From Alloalcanivorax gelatiniphagus (GTDB lineage Bacteria; Pseudomonadota; Gammaproteobacteria; Pseudomonadales; Alcanivoracaceae): a stretch of DNA of 64,000 nt. The stretch is from assembly GCF_005938655.1 (NCBI RefSeq), contig NZ_VCQT01000046.1:1-64000 (forward strand). Reading direction: 5' to 3'. The notes below the pieces were generated by a model, which saw nothing but the letters and a program-made list of their open reading frames with translations, was not told the origin of the DNA and did not search any database. The stretch's first letter is position 1. Every line of letters begins with the position of its first letter. Shown here in pieces: positions 34,517 through 43,287 of this stretch. The position numbers and the translations under genes were made by a program.

Positions 34517-34834
34517 ATGCGTGACCAAAAACCGGCGCCGCCCCGTTATCCCCAGCCGGTCAGGATGCAGCCCGGCGAGACCCGCCACTGGTGCCGCTGC
34601 GGGCACAGCGACACGACGCCGTTCTGCACCGACGAACACTGCCCGGCGCCGGACCGGCTGGCCTACACCGCCGCCAAGGAAGAGATCGTGCTGTTCTGTG
34701 GCTGCGGCGCCACCAGCCGGCCACCGCACTGCGACGGTGCCCACAAGGGCCTGCGTGGCAAGAAACGCGGCCGCGAAGGGAAAACGGACAATGGCAAAGC
34801 GGCCTGGTGGCGGCGCTGGTGGGGCGGCGCCTGA
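34517..34834 (+). CDS. Tandem CDGSH-type iron-sulfur protein
   Basis: A 105-residue protein with two CDGSH-like sites: CRCGHSDTTPFCTDEH (Cys 26, 28, 37, His 41) and CGCGATSRPPHCDGAH (Cys 61, 63, 72, His 76). Each should hold a [2Fe-2S] cluster with three Cys and one His. The tail is basic and Trp-rich (KAAWWRRWWGG), possibly membrane-touching. The role (electron or cluster transfer) is unknown. The ATG follows AAGGAA; the frame is open to 34424, but that part overlaps the olsB promoter. It is divergent from olsB. Confidence 0.88.
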   Translation: MRDQKPAPPRYPQPVRMQPGETRHWCRCGHSDTTPFCTDEHCPAPDRLAYTAAKEEIVLFCGCGATSRPPHCDGAHKGLRGKKRGREGKTDNGKAAWWRRWWGGA

Positions 34835-34859
34835 CCGGCGCCGGCCAGGCTCGAAGGGG

Positions 34860-35606
34860 TCAGGCCGAGAGCTGTTCCGATAGGGTGTTTTTGAAAAACG
34901 CCAGCACCCGCTGCCAGCTGTCCTCGGCGGCGTCCGGCTGATAGCGGGCCCGCAGCGGACTGTAGTCCGCCAGCTTCTTGAAGTAGAAGGTCTGGTGGTC
35001 GTTCATGTAGGAGTGGCCGGCGTCCGGGTAGGTTTTCACGTCGTGGGGCACGCCCAGGTCGGTGAGGTGGCGCTCCAGGCGCTCCCCGTGGCCGCCGTAG
35101 ATCAGGTCTTTTTTGCCCCAGCCGCCCACCACCGGACAAATGCCGGTGAGCGCCCCGGCGCTGCGCGGCACGCCGCCATAGAACGGCGCCACCACCCGCA
35201 GGCCACCGCGGGCGGCGAACAGCAGCGCGAAGCGGCCGCCCATGCAGAAGCCCATCATCGCCACCGACCGCACCGGCTCCTCGTCCTGCTCCAGCACCCA
35301 GCGGCGGCAGGCCTCCAGGTGTTCGAACGCGGCGCCATGGCCGCGCTCATGGTCGCGCAGGGTGCGCGCCATGCACAGGGCGCGTACCCCGGGGCGGTCG
35401 TAGAGGTCCGGCGCCAGCACCGGATAACCATTGTCCGCCAGCCGTTCGGCGATGCGCGCCTGGTCGTCGGTGAAGCCGAAGATGTCGTGGATCACGATCA
35501 CCGCCGCGTTCAGGCCATTGTTGCGGGCCGGCCGGTACCAGCGCGCGCGCATGCGGTGGCCCTCCGGCAGGGTGACGTGGGTGTTGTGGGCGATGGCGGC
35601 GGTCAT
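34860..35606 (-). CDS. Dienelactone hydrolase family protein
   Basis: A 248-residue alpha/beta hydrolase. The DLH triad is visible: Cys 121 in GFCMGG, Asp 167 in GGWGKKD and His 198 in DAGHSY. DLH enzymes open dienelactones in chloroaromatic pathways, but most family members are of unknown substrate, and no aromatic pathway genes are near. The ATG at 35606 has AGGAG upstream. It is convergent with the CDGSH gene. Confidence 0.9.
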   Translation of the reverse strand: MTAAIAHNTHVTLPEGHRMRARWYRPARNNGLNAAVIVIHDIFGFTDDQARIAERLADNGYPVLAPDLYDRPGVRALCMARTLRDHERGHGAAFEHLEACRRWVLEQDEEPVRSVAMMGFCMGGRFALLFAARGGLRVVAPFYGGVPRSAGALTGICPVVGGWGKKDLIYGGHGERLERHLTDLGVPHDVKTYPDAGHSYMNDHQTFYFKKLADYSPLRARYQPDAAEDSWQRVLAFFKNTLSEQLSA

Positions 35607-35695
35607 GGTGGCTCCTTGCGCGGGTTGTTTTCCCCGAGAGTAGCGCCGTTTCCGCCGCAAGCCAGACGGTGCGCGCCGATTGGCCCGAACGGCGG

Positions 35696-35793
35696 ATCGC
35701 GGCTGAAGCCGCTCCTACCATCACTGCGAACGACTTATCGCGGCTGAAGCCGCTCCTACAATGGATGACTGTAGGAGCGGCTTCAGCCGCGAT
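35696..35793. repeat. REP triplet
   Basis: Two inverted-orientation units at 35696-35718 and 35737-35759 are followed by one forward unit at 35771-35793. The last two make a hairpin with an 11-base loop. The cluster lies upstream of the hydrolase and just past the ppc stop. Confidence 0.9.
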
Positions 35794-35798
35794 CCGCG

Positions 35799-38462
35799 TC
35801 AGCCGGTGTTGCGCATGCCGGCGGCGATGCCGGCGATGGTCACCATCAGGGCGCTTTCCAGCACATCGTCGCTGTCACGGTCACGCAGGCGCGCCATCAA
35901 CTCCGCCTGCAGCAGGTGCAGCGGGTCGGTGTAGGGATCGCGCACCCGGATCGACCAGCTCATCACCGGGTTGTTGACCAGCAGGTCCTCGCGGCCGGTG
36001 AGCCGGTGCAGGGCGTCGACGCTGGCGGCCAGCCGCTGGCGCAGGGTGTCGCCCAGGCGTTTCAGGTCCGCGTCCCCGGTAAGCCGTTCCTCATACCAGG
36101 CGGCCACCCGGGGGTCGGCCTTGGCGAGCACCATTTCCAGCATGTCGATAACGCCCTGGAAGAACGGCCACTGCTCGGCCATGGCACGCACCGTGGCGGT
36201 GTCCTCCGGGCTGTCCAGGGCCGTTTCCAGGGCGGCGCCGGTGCCCAGCCAGGCGGGCAACATCAGGCGGATCTGGGTCCAGGCGAACACCCAGGGAATG
36301 GCGCGCAGGGTTTCCACCCCGCCGCCGGGTTTGCGGCGCGCCGGGCGGCTGCCCAGGGCCAGCCGGCTGAGTTCGGTTTCCGGGGTGACGGTGCGCAGGT
36401 AGCCCACCAGCGCGGGATCGTCCCGCACCACCTGCCGGTAGCCGCGCACCGATACGTCGGTGAGCTTCTGCATCTGCCGGCGCCAGGCATCCTGGGGCTC
36501 CCCCGGGGGCAACAAGGTGGCTTCCAGGGTGGCGGCCACGTACTGCTCCAGATTGTAGGCGGCCACCGAGGGGCGGCCGTATTTGAAGCGGATCACCTCG
36601 CCCTGCTCGGTGACGCGGATACGGCCCGCCACCGAGCCGGGCGGCTGCGACAGCAACGCCATGCGGGTGGGCGAACCACCCCGGGAAATGGAGCCGCCAC
36701 GGCCGTGGAACAGGGTCAGGGGCACACCCTGGTCGCGGAACAGGCCGGTGAGTTTTTCCTGGGCGCTGAACTGGGCCCAGGCGGCGCCCAGAAAGCCGGC
36801 GTCCTTGGCCGAGTCGGAATAGCCGATCATCACTTCCTGGCCGTCCACCACCCGGTGTTTGTAGAGCGGAATGGCGAGCAACGCGGCCATGGTGTCGCCG
36901 GCGTTGTTCAGGTCGTCCAGGGTTTCGAACAGGGGCACCACGCGCATCGGGTGGCGCACGCCGGCGATCTTTTGCAGCAGCATCACCGCCAGCACGTCCG
37001 ACGGCCCCCGGGCCATGGAGATCACGTAGGCGCCCAGGCCTTCCGGGCCCTGCTCGGCGATCACCTTGCAGGTTTCCAGCACCTCGCGCACGTCGCCGTC
37101 GCACAGGTCGGAGCGGTAGAAAGCCTCGTCCACCAGCGGCCGGCGGCTTTCCAGTTCCCGCAGCAGAAAGGCCTGCTTCTGGTCCTCGTCCCAGTCGCCG
37201 TAGCCGCCCAGGCCCAGATAGCGGGTAATGGCGTCCAGCGCGGCGGTGTGCCGGGTGGATTCCTGGCGCACGTCCAGGCACAGCAAGGTAATGCCGAAGC
37301 AGTTGAGCCGGCGCAGAGTGTCCTTCAGTTCGCCGTCGGCGATGGCCGCCAGGCCCACTTCCCGCAGGGAGCGGTCGAGCAGCAGCAGTTCGTCGAGCAG
37401 TTGGCGGCCTTCGGTGAAGCCCTCGCCGTCCGGTACCGGACGCCCTTCCACCAGGGCCTCCATGCGTCGGCGGGTGATCTTGAGGCGGTCACGCACATCG
37501 CGCAGCACCACCCGGTAGGGTTCGTGGCTGGGGCCGGTGCGCGCCAGCAGTTCGTCGCTGGCCCGGTGCATGGACAGGTCGGCGAGCAGGTTCTCCACGT
37601 CGCGCAGGTACAGGTCGGCGGCCATCCAGCGGGCCAGCAGCAGCACCTCGCGGGTGACGCTGGCGGTGACGTTGGGGTTGCCGTCCCGGTCGCCGCCCAT
37701 CCAGGAGGCGAAACGAATCGGTACCCAGGCGGAGGACGGCGTGTCCAGGCCGGCCAGGGCCAGCTCCGCCTCGATGTCGCGCATGACCCGGGGCACCGCC
37801 CGCCACAACGACTGCTCGATCACCGCGAAGCCCCATTTGGCCTCGTCCACCGGGGTGGGCCGTTCGCGGCGGATTTCGTCGGTGCTCCAGGCGGACAGGA
37901 TCAGTTCGCGCAGACGCTGGCGCAGGCCGTGCTCTTCCTCGGTGGTCAGGTCCGGGCGGTCGCGCTCGGCCAGCAGGTCGGCCATCTGATCGTACTTGCG
38001 GATCAGGGTGCGGCGGGTCACCTCGGTGGGGTGGGCGGTGAGCACCAACTCCACGGACAGCGGCGTCAGGGTCTCGCGGATGCGCTCCGCGGGCACGCCC
38101 TGTTGGTTCAGTTCCGCCAGCACCTGGCGCAGGCCCTGGTCGGTGTCCGGGTCGCCGGGGTAGCGTTCGTGGCGGCGGTGCAGCCGTTCCCGGTGGTGCT
38201 GCTCGGCGATGTTCGCCAGATTCAGGAACTGGCTGAAGGCGCGCGCCACTTCCAGCAGGGTGGCGTCGTCCAGGGGGCCGAGCAGTTCGCGCAGCCGCGC
38301 CAGCTCCACCTCGCCCTGGGAGCGGCTTTCCACCGCCGCCTGGCGAATCGTTTCCACGGTGTCGTAGAGCCGCTCGCCGGCCTGCTCGCGCAGCACCGCG
38401 CCCAGTTCCTCACCCAGCAGACGCACGTCCTCGCGCAGCGGCGCGTGTTGGTCCTGATCCAT
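35799..38462 (-). CDS. ppc: Phosphoenolpyruvate carboxylase
   Basis: An 887-residue enzyme, close to the usual ~880, that carboxylates PEP to oxaloacetate to refill the TCA cycle. Catalytic signatures are intact: VLTAHPTEV (~140), the GYSDSAKDAG loop (~545) and FHGRGGSISRGG (~583). The C-terminus ends in the conserved NTG. The ATG at 38462 has GGAAG just upstream; another in-frame ATG 12 bases earlier, and an open extension to 38534, are less likely. It is a single gene. Confidence 0.97.
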   Translation of the reverse strand: MDQDQHAPLREDVRLLGEELGAVLREQAGERLYDTVETIRQAAVESRSQGEVELARLRELLGPLDDATLLEVARAFSQFLNLANIAEQHHRERLHRRHERYPGDPDTDQGLRQVLAELNQQGVPAERIRETLTPLSVELVLTAHPTEVTRRTLIRKYDQMADLLAERDRPDLTTEEEHGLRQRLRELILSAWSTDEIRRERPTPVDEAKWGFAVIEQSLWRAVPRVMRDIEAELALAGLDTPSSAWVPIRFASWMGGDRDGNPNVTASVTREVLLLARWMAADLYLRDVENLLADLSMHRASDELLARTGPSHEPYRVVLRDVRDRLKITRRRMEALVEGRPVPDGEGFTEGRQLLDELLLLDRSLREVGLAAIADGELKDTLRRLNCFGITLLCLDVRQESTRHTAALDAITRYLGLGGYGDWDEDQKQAFLLRELESRRPLVDEAFYRSDLCDGDVREVLETCKVIAEQGPEGLGAYVISMARGPSDVLAVMLLQKIAGVRHPMRVVPLFETLDDLNNAGDTMAALLAIPLYKHRVVDGQEVMIGYSDSAKDAGFLGAAWAQFSAQEKLTGLFRDQGVPLTLFHGRGGSISRGGSPTRMALLSQPPGSVAGRIRVTEQGEVIRFKYGRPSVAAYNLEQYVAATLEATLLPPGEPQDAWRRQMQKLTDVSVRGYRQVVRDDPALVGYLRTVTPETELSRLALGSRPARRKPGGGVETLRAIPWVFAWTQIRLMLPAWLGTGAALETALDSPEDTATVRAMAEQWPFFQGVIDMLEMVLAKADPRVAAWYEERLTGDADLKRLGDTLRQRLAASVDALHRLTGREDLLVNNPVMSWSIRVRDPYTDPLHLLQAELMARLRDRDSDDVLESALMVTIAGIAAGMRNTG

Positions 38463-38660
38463 ATCACTTCCCATTAATCCGTGCTCCCGGCCATCATTCT
38501 TTGCTCCCAGATGGTGCATGCTAATGCATTCCATCCTGCTCCAGCGTCCCGGACTGGACCGTGAAGCGCTTTTTTACAACAAACGTCCAGCCGGTATCTT
38601 TATTCCATACCGGGGGTGAAGCAACATAGCGCGCAGCAAACCAAGGAACCGTCGAGCACC

Positions 38661-39617
38661 ATGGAAACCTCCAGCCGCATGTCCACGGAGCAGGGCGTGA
38701 TCATCCTGCAATACGTCGCAAGAGCCCTGTTCGCGGTCCTGGCGGTGCTTTACTTCAACCATTCGGCGACCTTCTTTTTCAAACTGCCGACGGTGACCCC
38801 CTGGGTGCTGGCGGGCACCTACCTGGGCCTGCAATTGCTGTTCCTGGTGGCGCGCATCCCCCATGCCACCCTGCTCGCTTCGCTGCTGGATCTGGCGATT
38901 CTCGGCATCGTCATTCTGATCGACGCCGGCCAGCCGCCGCCGACCATGGCGCTGCTGTTCCTGGCGGTGCTCAGCAATGGCCTGCTGCATGGCCTGAAGC
39001 GTTTCCTGGTGATGCTGGCCGCCGCCGAGGTGGTGCTGGCGATCGTCATGCCGATCCGTATCAGCTACGGCGAGGCCGGCGACCCGTTCGACCCGGCCGC
39101 CTCCGCCAGCCTGTTCCTGCTCGCCGCGCTCACCGTCTGCATGCTCTATTTCGGTCTGATGATCTGGCGCAATCAGGAGCTGGCCCGGCAGTCCATGGAG
39201 AACGCCTGGCGCGATCCGCAGACCGGCTTTATCAGCCGCGCCGCCCTGACCAGCACCGCCGGCTGGCTGATCCCCCTGCACGACCGCCTGTCGTCGCCGA
39301 TGACCCTGGCCCTGGTCCACGATGAGGACCTCAACGCCCTGGCGGAAATCGTCGGCCAGCGCCTGCGCCGCAGCGACATCGTGGCCCGCTACGACGAGGA
39401 CCACCTGGCGCTGCTGCTGCCCTGCACCACCGCCGGTGCCGCCGAGAGCGTGCTGGCCGATCTGCGCGGCGACTGCCCGCGACTGCGCGCGGCGGTGATG
39501 ACCCTGCACAGCGCCAACGCCGCCCTGGAACAGGCCCTGCATCACCTGCAAACCGCCATGCCCCGCACCCGCAGCGACGACACCCACTGGCTGGCCCACG
39601 CCTCGCCACTGGGCTGA
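38661..39617 (+). CDS. Membrane protein with degenerate GGDEF-like domain
   Basis: A 318-residue protein. Six hydrophobic segments (~10-180) precede a C-terminal region that follows the diguanylate cyclase pattern: WRDPQTGFISRAAL mimics DPLTGLxNR, and LRRSDIVARYDEDHLALLLP mimics RxSDxVARxGGDEFxxLLP. The active site GGDEF is replaced by YDEDH, and the domain is short (~120 residues), so cyclase activity is unlikely. It may sense or scaffold. The start is uncertain: GTG at 38616 and ATG at 38661 are both possible; the ATG follows AAGGAACC at a long spacing. It is divergent from ppc. Confidence 0.7.
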   Translation: METSSRMSTEQGVIILQYVARALFAVLAVLYFNHSATFFFKLPTVTPWVLAGTYLGLQLLFLVARIPHATLLASLLDLAILGIVILIDAGQPPPTMALLFLAVLSNGLLHGLKRFLVMLAAAEVVLAIVMPIRISYGEAGDPFDPAASASLFLLAALTVCMLYFGLMIWRNQELARQSMENAWRDPQTGFISRAALTSTAGWLIPLHDRLSSPMTLALVHDEDLNALAEIVGQRLRRSDIVARYDEDHLALLLPCTTAGAAESVLADLRGDCPRLRAAVMTLHSANAALEQALHHLQTAMPRTRSDDTHWLAHASPLG

Positions 39618-39732
39618 GCGCCGCCGGGCGTCCCGCGACCTGGCACTTAACCAAAGCGTAACTATTTTCCTCACACGATACTGCACCGGGCGCGGTATTC
39701 TGGCGGCCATACCAAGATGTGGGGGAGAGTGC

Positions 39733-41415
39733 ATGAAACCGTATTGGATCGCGCTGTGCGGCGCCCTGTGTTTGCCGGCCTGGGGCCAACAGGCGGCGCC
39801 ACGCATTATCGGCGGCGACAACGCCCAGCAGGGGCGCTGGCCGTGGATGGCCCAGGTCGACGTGGCGTTCCGGGTGAGCCAGGAATTCGGCCTGTGCGGT
39901 GGCTCTCAGCTGACCCCCAACTGGGTGGTCACCGCCGGCCACTGCGTGGTCACCGGGGACGACCAGCGGGTGGAGGCCTCCGACATCCAGATCCGGCTGG
40001 GCAGCGTGTTTCTCGACAGCGGCAACACCTACCCCGGCACCGCCCTGTACGTGCCGAACGGCTTCCGGCGCACCCAGGGCCGGGAATTCGATAACGACAT
40101 CGCCCTGGTGCGCATCAACGGCCCGGCCATGAGTCAGCGCCCCAGCCTGATCGGCAGCACCCAGTTCCAGGAGCTGCAGAGCCGGTCCGCCGCCGAGCGC
40201 GACGAGGCGCTCACCGCCCTGGGCTGGGGCGTCACCCAGCCCGGCGGCAACACCCCGGCCAACCGCCTGCAGCAGGTCCAGCTGGACTACGTGCCCACCG
40301 CCACCTGCCTGAACCAATGGGGCAGCGGCAACTTCAACACCGCCACCATGGTGTGCGCCGATGAACTGAACCCCCTGGACGGCCAGCAGCAGGACACCTG
40401 CATCGGCGACAGCGGCGGCCCGCTGTTCATCGGCCAGGACAGCGCCCCCTACGTGGTTGGCCTGACCAGCTACGGCCAGGTCAACTGCGCCGACGAGCTG
40501 CCCTCGGTGTACACCAATCTGAGCAGCCAGATCGGCTTCGTGGAATCCGCCACCGCCCAAGCCAGCGACCCGCTGGTGGACCTGGCCCTGGAGAACACCG
40601 GCGAGCGGCTGTACGCGGCGGCGGCGGGCACCGTTTCCCGCACCCTGACCCTGGCCAACCGCAGCCAGAGCAACAACGTCACCGGCGCCGCCATCGCGGT
40701 GGGCGGCGACAACGATCTGAACGTGACGCTGGGCGGGCAAAGCTGCAACCTGCTGAACAACCCCTGCTACAACTCCTCCGCCACCCTGGGCACCGCCCTG
40801 ATCAACCGCACCGAGCAGGTGGCGCTGACCGCCAGCTACGACGGCCTGGCCACCCCGGCCCAGGCCACCCTGGTCCTGAACGCCGGCGCCGACCAGGAGG
40901 AATACCGGGTCAAGAACAACCGCCACGAGCTGACGCTGATTTTCTCCGACCAGGCGGACCTGGCGGTGGCAGCCCGCATCACCGCGTCCAGCCGCGACGG
41001 CAACGGCCAGGGCGTGGCCGAGGTGGAGGTGACGGTGCGCAACCTGAGCACCGTCAGTGGCGCCGACGCCAGCCAGGTCACGGTGACGCCGTCGCTGCCG
41101 TCCGGCACCATCCTCCAGGACAGTTCGGTGCCCTGCGAAACGGTGTGCCAGGTGGGCAACCTGGCCGCCGAGGAGAGCACCTCTTTCACCCTGACGCTGG
41201 TCACCGGCACGCTCCAGGAAGGCAACCTGGGCCTGAGCGTGAATGCCAATGGCGGCGACTTCCCCACCGACAATAACGACGCCACCCTGCCGCTCACCTA
41301 CACCGCCTCCGCCAGCGGCGGCGCGTCAGGAGGCGGCGGTGGTGGCGGCGGCGGTGCCCTGGGATGGATGGGGATGTTGCTGGCCTTGCTGGTGGCGGCT
41401 CGCTATCGCGGCTGA
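39733..41415 (+). CDS. Secreted trypsin-like serine protease with GlyGly-CTERM anchor
   Basis: A 560-residue S1 protease. The signal peptide ends near WGQQA. Mature IIGGDNAQQG starts a trypsin domain with His in TAGHC (~78), Asp in DNDIALV (~120) and Ser in GDSGGP (~225). Two Ig/CARDB-like repeat regions follow (~285-520). The C-terminus is a Gly-rich run, a hydrophobic helix (ALGWMGMLLALLVAA) and Arg residues: the GlyGly-CTERM signal processed by rhombosortase for type II secretion substrates. The last codons (TAT CGC GGC TGA) run into a REP, so one of the terminal Arg residues is REP-derived. No rhombosortase gene is in the window. Confidence 0.92.
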   Translation: MKPYWIALCGALCLPAWGQQAAPRIIGGDNAQQGRWPWMAQVDVAFRVSQEFGLCGGSQLTPNWVVTAGHCVVTGDDQRVEASDIQIRLGSVFLDSGNTYPGTALYVPNGFRRTQGREFDNDIALVRINGPAMSQRPSLIGSTQFQELQSRSAAERDEALTALGWGVTQPGGNTPANRLQQVQLDYVPTATCLNQWGSGNFNTATMVCADELNPLDGQQQDTCIGDSGGPLFIGQDSAPYVVGLTSYGQVNCADELPSVYTNLSSQIGFVESATAQASDPLVDLALENTGERLYAAAAGTVSRTLTLANRSQSNNVTGAAIAVGGDNDLNVTLGGQSCNLLNNPCYNSSATLGTALINRTEQVALTASYDGLATPAQATLVLNAGADQEEYRVKNNRHELTLIFSDQADLAVAARITASSRDGNGQGVAEVEVTVRNLSTVSGADASQVTVTPSLPSGTILQDSSVPCETVCQVGNLAAEESTSFTLTLVTGTLQEGNLGLSVNANGGDFPTDNNDATLPLTYTASASGGASGGGGGGGGGALGWMGMLLALLVAARYRG

Positions 41416-41472
41416 AGCCGCTCCTACATGGCCGGTAAGTGATGGTGATGTAGGAGCGGCTTCAGCCGCGAT
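41405..41472. repeat. REP inverted pair
   Basis: An inverted unit at 41405-41427 and a forward unit at 41450-41472 have a 22-base centre. The left unit provides the protease stop codon. Confidence 0.92.
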
Positions 41473-41481
41473 AAAGCGCGC

Positions 41482-43146
41482 TCAGGCGCCGCGCAGCATG
41501 CGCTCCAGATAGGCGAACAGATAATCCGCGTCGGTGAGCGGCGCCCGGTAGGCCAGATGGCCATCCGGGCGCATCAGCCACAGTCGGCTGGCGGCACCGA
41601 AGGCGGCCTCGAAAGCACCCTGCTCGTCCCGCCACAGATGCACCGCCCGGGCCATGGCGCCCTGGGCCGGGTCCAGTTCCAGGTCGCCCCGGCTGATCAC
41701 CGTGACCCGCAATTCGTTCAGATACTCGTCGGGCAGCCGCGACAGCAGCGCATGCAGAATCACCCGTACCCGGGCATCCGGCTCCTCGCCGAGCTGCACC
41801 AGCAAATGATGGAGCGGCTGACGCAGCAGCGCCTGCACCCGGCGCTCGCCGCCGTCGCGCTGGGACACCAGGGTGGCGTCCGGCACCCGGTCACCGGGCA
41901 GCGGCCCCTGGTGGCGCCAGCCCATTTCCGCGTCCGGGCCGGCGTCCACCAGCGGCGAATAGCGGTAATGCACGTCCAGCTGGCTGGCGCGGCGCACCAG
42001 CCGGCGGCTCATGCGCGGCCGGCCACCGGCCAGCTTGATCAATGAATCCCGGGCGCCGCGCAGCACCCGGGCGCGCACCAGCGAGGCCCGCGACAGGGCG
42101 TCCACCCCGCGCAGCATTTCCTCGGCCACCGGCCGCCGCTCCTGCTGGTAGCTGTCCAGCAGCTTGCCGCCGCCGTGGCCACGGCAGAACAGCACCAGCT
42201 TCCAGGCCAGATTGAAGGCATCGCCGATGCCGGTGTTCATGCCCTGGGCGCCCAGCGGGCTCTGCACATGGCAGGCGTCGCCGGCCAGCAGAATGCGGTT
42301 GCGCCGGTAGTGGCTGACCAGACGCCGCTGAATGGTGAAACGGCTCATCCAGCGGGCGCTCTCCGGCAGCGGCACCTGGTCACCCAGGGCCGCGCGCAGC
42401 CGTGCCTGGAAGTCTTCCAGACGGGGCGGGCGGTCCTCGTCTTCCGGGTCGCCGTTCTCGCTGATCACCAGCCGCCAGCCTTCCGGCATGGGGATCGCCG
42501 CCAGGTTGCCCTCCGCCAGCATAAAGCCGTGGAAAGCGTCGTCGTCCAGCTGCGGCGGCGCCCAGTCCACGTCGGCGAGCAGAAAATGCTCACGGTAATC
42601 GTGGCCCTCGAACGGCAGCCCGAGCAGCTCGCGCACCCGGGAATGGGCGCCGTCGGCGCCCACCAGTATCTGGGTACCGAGCACCTCGTCCCGGTCCCGG
42701 TAACGCACCACGGCGGTGACACCGGAGCCGTCCTGGCTGGCTTCCAGTAATTCCGCGCCGCGCCACAGGTCACCGCCCAGGCGCCGGTAGCGCTGTTCCA
42801 GCAAGGCTTCCAGGCGCGGCTGCGGGCAGCACAGTAGCTCCGGGAACGGCGACGCCAGTTCGCTGAAGTCCAGATCGGCCAGCGGACCCTTTTCGCCGTG
42901 CACCCGGATCCGCGACAGCGGCCGCGACTCGGCGCGCACCGCCGCCAGCACGCCCATGGCGTCAAAGATCTCCAGGGTACGGGCATGCAGGCCCAGGGCC
43001 CGGGAGTACGGCAGCGGTTCCGGCAGCTTGTCGATCACCCGGCAGGGCACCCCGGCACGCAGCAGGTTGATGCCCAGGGTCAGACCGGTGGGGCCGGCGC
43101 CGACGATCAATACCTTGGGGGCGGAGGATCCCGTGTTCATTACCAT
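41482..43146 (-). CDS. FAD-dependent aromatic hydroxylase-like monooxygenase
   Basis: A 554-residue flavoprotein of the PheA/TfdB/MhpA class. It shows the FAD-binding VGAGPTGLTLG (~14), the DG motif VGADGAHSRVREL (~165) and the GD motif LLAGDACHVQSPLGAQGMNTGIGD (in part, ~290). A C-terminal thioredoxin-like domain of this class (~400-550) appears present. Family members hydroxylate phenols or polyketides using NAD(P)H and O2; the substrate is unknown, and no ring-cleavage genes adjoin. ATGs at 43146 and 43140 are both possible. It is divergent from dinB. Confidence 0.9.
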   Translation of the reverse strand: MVMNTGSSAPKVLIVGAGPTGLTLGINLLRAGVPCRVIDKLPEPLPYSRALGLHARTLEIFDAMGVLAAVRAESRPLSRIRVHGEKGPLADLDFSELASPFPELLCCPQPRLEALLEQRYRRLGGDLWRGAELLEASQDGSGVTAVVRYRDRDEVLGTQILVGADGAHSRVRELLGLPFEGHDYREHFLLADVDWAPPQLDDDAFHGFMLAEGNLAAIPMPEGWRLVISENGDPEDEDRPPRLEDFQARLRAALGDQVPLPESARWMSRFTIQRRLVSHYRRNRILLAGDACHVQSPLGAQGMNTGIGDAFNLAWKLVLFCRGHGGGKLLDSYQQERRPVAEEMLRGVDALSRASLVRARVLRGARDSLIKLAGGRPRMSRRLVRRASQLDVHYRYSPLVDAGPDAEMGWRHQGPLPGDRVPDATLVSQRDGGERRVQALLRQPLHHLLVQLGEEPDARVRVILHALLSRLPDEYLNELRVTVISRGDLELDPAQGAMARAVHLWRDEQGAFEAAFGAASRLWLMRPDGHLAYRAPLTDADYLFAYLERMLRGA

Positions 43147-43287
43147 GCTGCTACCATCATCCTTCCGCCCCGGGGAGTGCTATCCTGGCGCCATGAAGCC
43201 TGGTCCCATGAAAAGCCGTCATTCTCGATGGACTCCTTACATCCACTGTCGCCACGTTAACCGTGGCCGCGATTTTTCCACTGTACT

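Noticed and set aside
35916-38477. An 853-codon open frame antisense to ppc
   Set aside because: His/Gln/Gly-rich composition without a fold, entirely opposite an intact PEP carboxylase. It is a codon-bias artefact.
43150-43287. LexA/SOS box before dinB
   Set aside because: No CTGT-N8-ACAG match was found in the intergenic region.
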